The notes: a model not told the origin generated them from the sequence alone. A stretch of DNA of 7,292 nt from Crenotrichaceae bacterium (GCA_011322755.1 DRLZ01000247.1:1-7292), one strand, 5' to 3'; positions 1-6,250 are shown, numbered from the stretch's first letter. Numbers and translations are program-made.

Positions 1-18
1 AAATGGTATCACAATAAT

Positions 19-1011
19 ATGAGTAATTCTTCAATCCAGATTCTGGTTAATGGCGAGGCAAAACAGGTCAGTGCAGAGATATCTTTGCAGCAACTGATTC
101 GTGACATGGATTTATCACAACAGCGCATTGCGGTAGAACTGAATCATCAAATTGTGCCTTATTCCGAGTATTTATCACATCAACTACAAGCGGGTGACAA
201 AATAGAAATTGTGCGTGCAATTGGTGGTGGTGAGTCAGATCCACTCGTGATAGCAGGACGGCAATACCAGTCACGCTTGCTGGTTGGCACAGGAAAATAC
301 AAGGATATGCAGCAGACCCGGATGGCAATTGAAGCCAGTGGTGCTGAAATAGTAACTGTTGCCATCCGCAGAACCAATATCGGTCAAAATGAAAATGAAC
401 CAAACCTTCTGGATGTCATTCCGCCTGATCAATACACGATTTTGCCGAATACAGCCGGTTGCTATTCGGTTGACGATGCTGTGCGAACATGCAGGCTGGC
501 GAGAGAGTTGCTGGGTGGTCATAAGCTTGTGAAACTGGAAGTCCTTGGTGATGAAAAAACACTGTATCCTGACGTCCCTGCAACTCTGGAGGCTGCAAAA
601 GTTCTGGTTAACGAGGGTTTTGAAGTCATGGTGTATACCAGTGACGATCCAATTGCTGCAAGACAACTTGAGCAGATAGGCTGCGTTGCAGTAATGCCTT
701 TAGCTGCGCCGATTGGTTCAGGGTTGGGGATTCGTAATCCGTATAACATTTTGACGATTATAGAAAATGCAGAAGTCCCGATTCTGGTTGATGCGGGGGT
801 TGGTACGGCATCAGACGCGAGTATTGCCATGGAACTGGGCTGTGATGGCGTATTGATGAATACAGCGATTGCTGAAGCCGATAACCCCATACTCATGGCA
901 TCCGCAATGAAAAAAGGTATCGAGGCAGGTCGCGAAGCATTTTTAGCGGGACGTATGCCAAGAAGACGTTATGCATCTGCATCATCACCGGTAGATGGTT
1001 TGTTTTTATAA
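19..1011 (+). CDS. thiSG: ThiS-ThiG fusion: sulfur carrier protein plus thiazole synthase
   Basis: A 330-residue protein joining two thiamine-biosynthesis proteins. Residues 1-71 are a ThiS-like beta-grasp domain ending in Ile-Gly-Gly-Gly (68-71). Residues about 76-330 are ThiG, a TIM barrel that builds thiazole phosphate from deoxyxylulose 5-phosphate, dehydroglycine and sulfur from ThiS thiocarboxylate. Seen: SRLLVGTGKY (85-94), LVKLEVLGD (170-178), VDAGVG (257-262), and a C-terminal RRRYASASSP stretch. By family knowledge Lys172 is the Schiff-base lysine (Lys96 in Bacillus subtilis ThiG), and Glu174 and Asp258 match the other catalytic acids. Such fusions are known in Proteobacteria, but ThiS normally needs a free C-terminal Gly-Gly. 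The ATG at 19 gives a normal ThiS N-terminus. No good Shine-Dalgarno is visible in the 18 bases before it, and no in-frame stop lies in those bases, so a longer N-terminus cannot be fully excluded. The stop overlaps the start of the next coupling element. Cytoplasmic enzyme. Confidence 0.95.
   Translation: MSNSSIQILVNGEAKQVSAEISLQQLIRDMDLSQQRIAVELNHQIVPYSEYLSHQLQAGDKIEIVRAIGGGESDPLVIAGRQYQSRLLVGTGKYKDMQQTRMAIEASGAEIVTVAIRRTNIGQNENEPNLLDVIPPDQYTILPNTAGCYSVDDAVRTCRLARELLGGHKLVKLEVLGDEKTLYPDVPATLEAAKVLVNEGFEVMVYTSDDPIAARQLEQIGCVAVMPLAAPIGSGLGIRNPYNILTIIENAEVPILVDAGVGTASDASIAMELGCDGVLMNTAIAEADNPILMASAMKKGIEAGREAFLAGRMPRRRYASASSPVDGLFL
247..249 (+). promoter_or_regulatory. Possible internal GTG start for a separate ThiG
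   Basis: Codon 77 of the fusion is GTG, exactly where stand-alone ThiG proteins begin (Val-Ile-Ala-Gly-Arg, then the conserved SRLLVGTGKY). The purine-rich GGTGAG at 229-234 sits 12 bases upstream, a little far for a strong ribosome site. Internal initiation would yield a complete free ThiG beside the fusion. This is inference; GTG valine codons are common by chance. Confidence 0.15.
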
Positions 1012-1028
1012 TGACTGATTCGTTGTGA
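1009..1028 (+). promoter_or_regulatory. Translational-coupling junction with a five-codon mini-frame
   Basis: The thiSG stop TAA (1009-1011) overlaps an ATG (1011-1013). That ATG opens a tiny frame reading Met-Thr-Asp-Ser-Leu and stops at TGA 1026-1028, which overlaps the trmB GTG start (1025-1027). No Shine-Dalgarno is visible before the GTG, so ribosomes finishing thiSG or the mini-frame would be the natural source of trmB initiation. Alternatively the ATG is the ancestral trmB start, separated from its gene by a small indel, since TrmB proteins often begin Met-Thr-Asp. Confidence 0.35.
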
Positions 1029-1732
1029 CGGTTGAATTACAGCCCAGAGGGCTTGTCAAGCGACATGTTCGTAGTTTTGTTCGTCGAGATAGTCGTCTGA
1101 CAGCTGGTCAACAGAACGCAATTGATTCCAGTTGGGATCACTATGGTCTTGATCCCCAGGATAACATGTTTGATTTTGAATCAGTCTTTGCTAACGCTTC
1201 GCCTGTGATTCTGGAAATCGGTTTTGGTAATGGTGAATCACTGGCGAGGATGGCGAGTGACTATCCACACTACAATTTTATTGGCATAGAAACCCATAAA
1301 CCAGGTGTGGGTCATCTGCTTATTGAAGTGGCACGGCGAGGACTCACGAATGTACGGGTTTATCATGCAGATACCGTTACGATATTGTCACAATGTATTC
1401 AGAATCAGTCAGTGAGTGGTGTGCACGTTTTTTTTCCAGATCCCTGGCAAAAAAGACGTCATCACAAAAGACGCTTAATCAATATTGAGTTTATACAACA
1501 AATAACCGATAAACTGTGTTGTGGTGGCTATCTGTTTATCGCAACAGACTGGTGTGATTACGCGAAATCCATTCAGGCGATGCTACTGGATGAGCGTTGT
1601 TTGTTACAGGAACTAAACCATCCAGATCAAACTGACATCGCTATTCCGGATCGCCCGATAACAAAGTTCGAATCCAGAGGATTGCGTTTAGGACATGAGA
1701 TTCATGAGTTCAGGTTTTTTAAACAGCAATAA
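1025..1732 (+). CDS. trmB: tRNA (guanine-N7-)-methyltransferase TrmB
   Basis: TrmB transfers a methyl group from S-adenosylmethionine to N7 of G46 in the variable loop of tRNAs; it is cytoplasmic. The 235-residue length is normal (about 239 in E. coli). Seen in order: a basic N-terminal RSFVRR segment (16-21) followed by RLTAGQ; the SAM-binding loop LEIGFGNGES (63-72); the acidic Glu89 in GIETHKPGVG; the family signature FFPDPWQKRRHHKRR (136-150); TDWCDYA (174-180); and the C-terminal T213-x-F-E-S-R-G tRNA/catalytic motif followed by GHEIHEF. Start chosen at GTG 1025, because the conserved RSFVRR segment then falls at the usual distance from the N-terminus. It follows thiSG by 13 bases with no terminator between, so the two form one transcription unit, and an intrinsic terminator follows its stop by two bases. 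No residue of the core signature is missing. Confidence 0.95.
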   Translation: MTVELQPRGLVKRHVRSFVRRDSRLTAGQQNAIDSSWDHYGLDPQDNMFDFESVFANASPVILEIGFGNGESLARMASDYPHYNFIGIETHKPGVGHLLIEVARRGLTNVRVYHADTVTILSQCIQNQSVSGVHVFFPDPWQKRRHHKRRLINIEFIQQITDKLCCGGYLFIATDWCDYAKSIQAMLLDERCLLQELNHPDQTDIAIPDRPITKFESRGLRLGHEIHEFRFFKQQ

Positions 1733-1734
1733 AT

Positions 1735-1759
1735 AAAGCCCTGAACAAACAGGGCTTTT
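1735..1759 (+). terminator. Intrinsic terminator after trmB, probably bidirectional
   Basis: A perfect 9-bp stem, AAAGCCCTG (1735-1743) with CAGGGCTTT (1750-1758), encloses a six-base AACAAA loop and is followed by TTTTAAATTT. It starts two bases after the trmB stop. Read on the minus strand, the same stem is followed by TTTATTTATT, and it lies 65 bases beyond the stop of the leftward GTPase gene, so it can serve both convergent transcripts. Confidence 0.85.
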
Positions 1760-1823
1760 AAATTTGGATACACTATTTTCAGCAGACCATTTCAAGTGAC
1801 TCTGGTTAATTTACCATAGTAAC

Positions 1824-3800
1824 TTACCCAGTCGCACTGATCACAGGATTATGGGCTTCATTTTCCGCAACACCAGTCAGATCCATCGGTAATTGAAGCT
1901 CTTCTTTAATCTTTTGTAATTCATCCAGTCGGTTTTGTAGCCCAACTAGCGCATTCTGTAATTCCTTAAGATCACTATCAACGCTTTCATTTGCGCTATT
2001 CACTTTTCGCAGTACGACAAGCCTGTTCTCAATATACTTTTTCTGCTCTTTTATTTGATGCAGAATTGGTGTCATAACTGATGAAGCCCAGTTAATGGAA
2101 TCCTGGTGTGCTTTCTCAAACAATTCTTTAGCTCGATAGATAATAGAACCATAGAACCTGTCGATGACAGTACGTTGCTCCAGTAATGTCGCTGCTGCGC
2201 TACCCCGGAATGCTTCTGCTTCATCAAAAATTTCTTCAAGTTCAAACTGATACTTTTTAATCGAGAATAATTGTGGGTTGAGGTCTTCGAAACCCTCTTC
2301 CTGTTCAAATTTTCGATAAATGGCTTTAACAAGACGACGTGTTTCTTCGGTAGCATCGACAGCATCTTGCAATACAAACTGAAGATCCTCAAGCAATTTT
2401 TTCATGACATTTTTCATGCCCATTGTTGTCGCTTTAGATTTCATTTCAGGCTTGGTTTGTGTCATAATCTTCTCGACGCGTGCGGCATCAAGCGATTCAA
2501 CCAAACGTTTGGCCTGCTGGGCAAAAACACGACGACTGGATTGAAAAGCATCCACATTGCCAAGATAACGGCTTTGTTCTTCCCGGGCTTCAACCATCAG
2601 CTTGTTATTAGCGCTTTGGCTTTGACCATCAACTTTACGTAATTCCTCAAGTTGACGTTTAATGTTGAGCATTTTGTTGGTCACAACTCTTGCAGAGCCA
2701 TCGACAAGATACAACACATTGTCACTCACTGAAGTGAGCAGGATTTCCTGACGCTTGTTAAGTACAGTATCTGACAAGAATGCTTCAAAACCAGGAACCC
2801 CACTTTTTTGCAGTGCCCGCTGGTCTTTTTTGATTTTGGCTAACAGCCCACCTTTTGCAGTTAACGGAAACACACTTTCTTCGGCGACGTTTAAAATAGA
2901 GCATACTGATTGCACTTGAGACTGGATTGAGTCATTAATCATTTCATCGCTGTTAATGTCATCCCATAAGGTGTCAATCTTGTTCATAATGACAGCGAGA
3001 CCGTGACTGTCACTGGAGCGATAGCTTTTAACGTAGTTACGCCACATATCAAGATCGCTCTTGGTAACTCCGGTATCAGCAGCCAATACAAAAACGATAG
3101 CCTGAGCGCTTGGTAACAGACTTAATGTTAATTCAGGCTCACTACCTAAAGCATTTAACCCGGGCGTATCGAGAATCGCTAATCCCTGCTTGAGTAATGG
3201 ATGTGGGAATGAAATCATGGCATGACGCCAACGAGGAATTTCAACCATATCATCAAGTTGATCCGGGCCACCATGAACTTCATCATAATAAAGGCCAAGC
3301 TCTTTGGCTTCTGCTATCGTTACTTTTTTTACAGCAGCGATTTCTTTAAATGCTTCCTGCATTTCCTCTGGAGAATTTTCAGAAAACTCAATTTCAGACC
3401 ATGCTTCAGGTTTGTTTCTGAATGCAATCAGCGGCAAGGAATCCAATCTTGATTCGATTGGTAATAGCCGTACATAACTTCCGCCTTTATGGTCGTAAAA
3501 TAGTTCTGCTGGACACATGGTTGTCCGACCTGGTGTCGAAGGCAATAATCGTAAACCTGTTTCTGCAAAGAACAGCGCATTGATAAGCTCTGTTTTTCCC
3601 CGTGAGAACTCAGCTGCAAAAGCGATTGTTATTCGATCATTTTGCAAATTATCCAGGGTGTTTTTGACAATCTCCTCAATCTTTGGATCAGCAAGATTCA
3701 GTGAATCCAGCCAGGATTGATAGCGTTTTACTGCTTCTGATAGATTATGTCGCCAACCTGCATAAGCCTGCAACTGGTCTTGAAATTGCATGTTACTCAT
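1824..3800 (-). CDS. Dynamin-family large GTPase
   Basis: A 658-residue protein with an N-terminal GTPase domain and a long helical C-terminus, the layout of bacterial dynamin-like proteins, which bind and remodel membranes or act in stress responses. GTPase motifs: G1 AEFSRGKT (63-70), G2 threonines 93-94 in PGRTTMCPAE, G3 DTPG (211-214), G4 NKID (273-276), and a G5-like TAK (314-316). The first P-loop glycine is alanine (Ala63), while Gly68, Lys69 and Thr70 are kept. Residues about 372-415 and 585-636 look like coiled coil. No signal peptide or clear membrane segment or hydrophobic paddle is visible, so any membrane binding would be peripheral. The ATG at 3800 is preceded by AGAGAG about 10 bases upstream; Met4 is an alternative. 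It lies downstream of the antiporter on the same strand, with a 150-base gap. GTPase family assignment is firm; physiological role is unknown. Confidence 0.88.
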   Translation of the reverse strand: MSNMQFQDQLQAYAGWRHNLSEAVKRYQSWLDSLNLADPKIEEIVKNTLDNLQNDRITIAFAAEFSRGKTELINALFFAETGLRLLPSTPGRTTMCPAELFYDHKGGSYVRLLPIESRLDSLPLIAFRNKPEAWSEIEFSENSPEEMQEAFKEIAAVKKVTIAEAKELGLYYDEVHGGPDQLDDMVEIPRWRHAMISFPHPLLKQGLAILDTPGLNALGSEPELTLSLLPSAQAIVFVLAADTGVTKSDLDMWRNYVKSYRSSDSHGLAVIMNKIDTLWDDINSDEMINDSIQSQVQSVCSILNVAEESVFPLTAKGGLLAKIKKDQRALQKSGVPGFEAFLSDTVLNKRQEILLTSVSDNVLYLVDGSARVVTNKMLNIKRQLEELRKVDGQSQSANNKLMVEAREEQSRYLGNVDAFQSSRRVFAQQAKRLVESLDAARVEKIMTQTKPEMKSKATTMGMKNVMKKLLEDLQFVLQDAVDATEETRRLVKAIYRKFEQEEGFEDLNPQLFSIKKYQFELEEIFDEAEAFRGSAAATLLEQRTVIDRFYGSIIYRAKELFEKAHQDSINWASSVMTPILHQIKEQKKYIENRLVVLRKVNSANESVDSDLKELQNALVGLQNRLDELQKIKEELQLPMDLTGVAENEAHNPVISATG

Positions 3801-3821
3801 AATATTGCATCTCTCTGCCTG

Positions 3822-3838
3822 CCACTATTAAATAGTGG
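3822..3838. promoter_or_regulatory. 8-bp inverted repeat upstream of the GTPase gene
   Basis: CCACTATT (3822-3829) and AATAGTGG (3831-3838) are perfect inverted repeats around one central base. They lie 22-38 bases before the GTPase start on the minus strand, just upstream of its AGAGAG ribosome site. On the minus strand a weak promoter can be drawn: TTGATG, then 15 bases, then TTTAAT, the latter inside the repeat. The site could be an operator or a hairpin in the mRNA leader. The repeat itself is certain; its role is inferred. Confidence 0.4.
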
Positions 3839-3896
3839 AAATTAACTCATCAATTGTGTATTTCTTCTGGAAGTGTAGACCAATTTTTGCAACCGG

Positions 3897-3940
3897 TGAA
3901 TACTTAACGCTTGCATTATTGGGGTTATTTGTTGTATTCA
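3897..3940 (-). other. Spacer between antiporter and GTPase genes, with a weak stem
   Basis: The 150-base gap 3801-3950 has no coding region. TGAATAC (3897-3903) and GTATTCA (3934-3940) form a 7-bp AT-rich inverted repeat with a 30-base loop, starting about 10 bases after the antiporter stop. No T-tract follows it on the minus strand, so it is not a convincing terminator, and read-through into the GTPase gene is possible. Confidence 0.2.
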
Positions 3941-3950
3941 TCAAAATTTA

Positions 3951-5771
3951 TTATGATTCTGTTTCTTCTTTCGGCGTATCTTCTGGTGCATTTTGTACCA
4001 ATGAGATGACTGTCCAGCCTGGTGTTAGTGTCAAATTTCCGCTGGGTACAAAAACCCTTAAACGATTATCAGGTGTAATAGCAAATAATGGAATTGTACG
4101 CTTTCCATTTTTTTTCATATAATCATCAAAAGTAAAATCTTCTGATAACCGTGTACTTCTGATTTCCGCCCCTTGCGATAACAAGCTTGCAAACTTTTTA
4201 TATGTCAGATCGTCTGCAGCGAAAATATTTCCGCGTAATTTCGATGCTGTTTTATGTCGGGAACTGGATTTTTCATTCTCTGTCTGTATAGTGTAGACGC
4301 GATTTCTACCAAATTCATGGCGATAGCGTAATACAGCCAATGAATTTAATTCAGAATCCGGGGAAACTGCCAGTAATCGGCCAATACCAACCAGATCCAG
4401 CTCTTGTTCAGCTTCTTCCGATACCGGGTTGCCGTAAAAAACAGTCCGACCATCCATCCGTGCAGCTTTAATATATTCCCGATTAGAGTCAGCGAGAATG
4501 GTTCGAAAGCCGGCTTCATCCAGCGCTGCAGCAATTGCTCGAGCGATTATATTCGCACCAACAATTAAAAATCCTCTTGGCTCAGGTTCCGCAACACCAA
4601 GTACTCGAGCTAGTGGCGCCGTTACCAGGCTATAAATAATCACTGTACCAATAATGACGAAAAAAGTCAGCGGTACCAGCTGTTCTGCTTGCGGCAACCC
4701 TGCCTCAGTCAATCGAATTGCAACAAGCGCCGCAACTGCTGCTGCAACAATACCACGCGGAGCAAGGCTTGCAATAACCATACGTTCTCGCCATCCTAAT
4801 GTGGCTTTTATGCACGACACAAAGACACTGAACGGACGGATAACCAGGATCAGAACAGCTAGCAAAGTTACTTCAGACCAGCCAATGCCTTGCAAATGCC
4901 CAGGCGTCAGTCGAGCTGCCAATAAGATAAATAAAGCAGAGATTAATAGCGCTGATAAGGTCTCCTTGAAATGTAGTATGTCTTGAATATCAACATCTTC
5001 CATGTTCGCCAGCCAGATACCCATCACTGTTACAGCAAATAATCCAGATTCTTCTTGTAGCTGATTGGCAAAAACAAAAATCCCTAACACCATGATGAGT
5101 GTTGCAAAACTTCTTAAATGCTCTGGCAGGCTATGATTTCTTAGTAATAACCCCCAGAGATACCCTGCGGCAGCTCCCGCAACTCCGCCAACCCCCAATA
5201 ACTTGAAGAATGCAAGTACACTATGCATCAATGGGTATCCAGCGGTACTGGCAATTAGAAATTCATAGACCAGCACGACGAGAAGAGCGCCTAATGGGTC
5301 AATCAGGATACCTTCCCATCTTAAAATGTTTGCGATCGAAGCATTAGGTCTGATTGTCCGCAACATCGGCACAATGACAGTTGGGCCTGTTACAGATACT
5401 AACGCACCAAACAACCATGCAATTGACCATTCAAGCTCGAGCAAAAAATGGGACATCACCGCAGTCAGCACCCATGTTACCAGCAAACCAATTGTTACCA
5501 GATTGCGCACCACATTGCCATGTTCCCTGATATCCCTCCACTTCAGCGTCAGGCTTCCTTCAAACAAAATAATCGCTACGGACAATAAGACAAAGGGAAA
5601 CAATAAATTTCCGAAAATGTGATCAACGTCAATAAAATTGAACACTGGGCCAATAATCAGACCAGACAACAGTAATAGCAAAATCGCCGGAATTTTAATT
5701 CGCCAGGCAAGCCATTGGCTAACCAGGCTGATTATTCCAACATAAACAAGTATCAGAGTAATATCGTGCAA
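3951..5771 (-). CDS. CPA1 (NhaP-like) cation/proton antiporter with C-terminal RCK domain
   Basis: An inner-membrane secondary transporter that should exchange Na+ or K+ for protons, for pH and salt balance. Residues here count from a TTG at 5792. About 12-13 hydrophobic segments fill residues 10-395. Seen: SGLIIGP (43-49), ILFEGSL (75-81), VTGPTVIVPML (134-144), RWEGILIDPLGAL (158-170) with Glu160 and the ion-site Asp165, and LAPRGIVAA (343-351) with Arg347. The usual Asn-Asp pair of NhaP transporters is Ile-Asp here. Residues about 407-505 are a TrkA-N/RCK Rossmann domain (FLIVGANIIA, acidic Asp435), followed by a probable RCK-C-like end (about 540-600). The nucleotide loop reads Gly-x-Asn rather than Gly-x-Gly. 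I place the start at TTG 5771 (606 residues): AAAAAGGA ends seven bases upstream, and the protein then begins directly before the first membrane helix. TTG 5792 has no ribosome site. Ion specificity cannot be read from sequence. Confidence 0.88.
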   Translation of the reverse strand: MHDITLILVYVGIISLVSQWLAWRIKIPAILLLLLSGLIIGPVFNFIDVDHIFGNLLFPFVLLSVAIILFEGSLTLKWRDIREHGNVVRNLVTIGLLVTWVLTAVMSHFLLELEWSIAWLFGALVSVTGPTVIVPMLRTIRPNASIANILRWEGILIDPLGALLVVLVYEFLIASTAGYPLMHSVLAFFKLLGVGGVAGAAAGYLWGLLLRNHSLPEHLRSFATLIMVLGIFVFANQLQEESGLFAVTVMGIWLANMEDVDIQDILHFKETLSALLISALFILLAARLTPGHLQGIGWSEVTLLAVLILVIRPFSVFVSCIKATLGWRERMVIASLAPRGIVAAAVAALVAIRLTEAGLPQAEQLVPLTFFVIIGTVIIYSLVTAPLARVLGVAEPEPRGFLIVGANIIARAIAAALDEAGFRTILADSNREYIKAARMDGRTVFYGNPVSEEAEQELDLVGIGRLLAVSPDSELNSLAVLRYRHEFGRNRVYTIQTENEKSSSRHKTASKLRGNIFAADDLTYKKFASLLSQGAEIRSTRLSEDFTFDDYMKKNGKRTIPLFAITPDNRLRVFVPSGNLTLTPGWTVISLVQNAPEDTPKEETES

Positions 5772-5778
5772 GTCAGTA

Positions 5779-5786
5779 TCCTTTTT
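5779..5786 (-). promoter_or_regulatory. Ribosome binding site setting the antiporter start
   Basis: On the minus strand AAAAAGGA occupies 5786-5779, seven bases before the TTG at 5771. This near-ideal site lies inside the longer open frame that begins at TTG 5792, so it argues that the first seven residues of the longer version are not translated. Confidence 0.6.
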
Positions 5787-5935
5787 CGTCAAAAGACAAT
5801 ATCTAAAAAATGATGGATGGCGCAGATGCCTATCATTACAAAAACCAAGGAAGCACAGACTCCATTGTGAGGCATTATTTGTTATGCAATCATATGAAAA
5901 ATGTAAGCACTAGAGGACATAACTAAAAACCTTAA

Positions 5936-5980
5936 GTACGACCTTGATTTCTGCGTGGATGATGTTAGAAATCCTCGTAC
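5936..5980. repeat. 13-bp imperfect hairpin
   Basis: GTACGA (5936-5941) pairs with TCGTAC (5975-5980) and GATTTCT (5946-5952) with AGAAATC (5967-5973). A small internal loop (CCTT against C) separates the two stems, and the apical loop is 14 bases. On the minus strand the hairpin is followed, six bases on, by TTTTT, so it could be a weak terminator for a leftward transcript. It could equally be the end structure of a lost mobile element or part of an antiporter leader RNA. Thirteen paired bases make it unlikely to be chance. Confidence 0.5.
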
Positions 5981-5992
5981 ATACCTTGCACA

Positions 5993-6151
5993 CTACGGTT
6001 TCTGCCCTCTTTCCACCTTCTTCCTAAATCGTTTAAGACTGTTTTCAGATTTTCTCTGGGGTTTATAGTGTAGCGTTTTTCTATACCAGAGGCTGAGTTT
6101 ATCGCTCAGATCGACTCTCTGTAAGTCAGGAATTACCGAACAGAAGTCACT
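5993..6151 (-). pseudogene. Possible eroded 3' end of a lost gene
   Basis: A 52-codon open stretch with stops at both ends (TAG at 6154-6152 and TAG at 5995-5993) and no ATG, GTG or TTG start. Its product is strongly basic at the C-terminus, with segments such as LSLWYRKTLHYKPQRK and LKRFRKKVERGQKP, which read like a natural protein tail. The 5936-5980 hairpin lies just downstream, as a terminator would. I do not recognise the family; a transposase tail is one guess. A second overlapping frame is also open here, so chance is a real alternative. Confidence 0.2.
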
Positions 6152-6181
6152 CTATTTGGGGTCTTTAACCTATGCTGTTAA
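6054..6181. other. Cluster of short stems with mutually exclusive pairings
   Basis: CTCTGG (6054-6059) pairs with CCAGAG (6086-6091), with TATAG/CTATA (6064-6068/6081-6085) stacked inside. CTGAG (6093-6097) pairs with CTCAG (6105-6109), GACT (6113-6116) with AGTC (6124-6127), and TTAAC (6165-6169) with GTTAA (6177-6181). CAGAG 6087-6091 can instead pair with CTCTG 6117-6121, closing the second stem and breaking the first and third. This may be a structured leader or small RNA; strand is undecided and each stem is short. Confidence 0.25.
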
Positions 6182-6238
6182 TCATCACTTAGAATAATAA
6201 ACCTTGAGATCAGAAAACACCCAAGTTGTTCATTCAGA

Positions 6239-6250
6239 AGCATATATGCT
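6239..6250. promoter_or_regulatory. 12-bp palindrome ahead of the activator gene
   Basis: AGCATATATGCT is a perfect palindrome 49-60 bases upstream of the ATG at 6299, a sensible place for an operator or a -10 region of the activator promoter (it contains TATATG and TATGCT). No matching -35 at good spacing was found. Confidence 0.3.

Noticed and set aside
68..896. Several minus-strand open frames opposite thiSG
   Set aside because: They overlap a clearly conserved gene, have no recognisable motifs, and are shadows of its codon pattern.
1665..1675. tRNA T-loop-like GTTCGAATCC
   Set aside because: It lies inside the conserved TrmB C-terminal codons (Lys-Phe-Glu-Ser-Arg), and no acceptor or anticodon stem surrounds it.
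1804..1815. GGTTAATTTACC near the GTPase stop as a second terminator or operator
   Set aside because: The two halves are not truly complementary beyond three or four bases, and no T-tract follows.
3222..4122. Plus-strand open frames opposite the GTPase and antiporter genes, including one spanning the gap from 3835
   Set aside because: They run antisense to conserved coding sequence and show no ribosome site or family motif; the one at 3835 continues into the antiporter 3' end in antisense.
5826..5887. attC-like integron recombination site (GTTATGC at 5881-5887 with ATGCCT/AGGCAT arms)
   Set aside because: No matching GCATAAC-type opposite end lies upstream, the arms are only 6 bp, and there is no cassette or integrase context.
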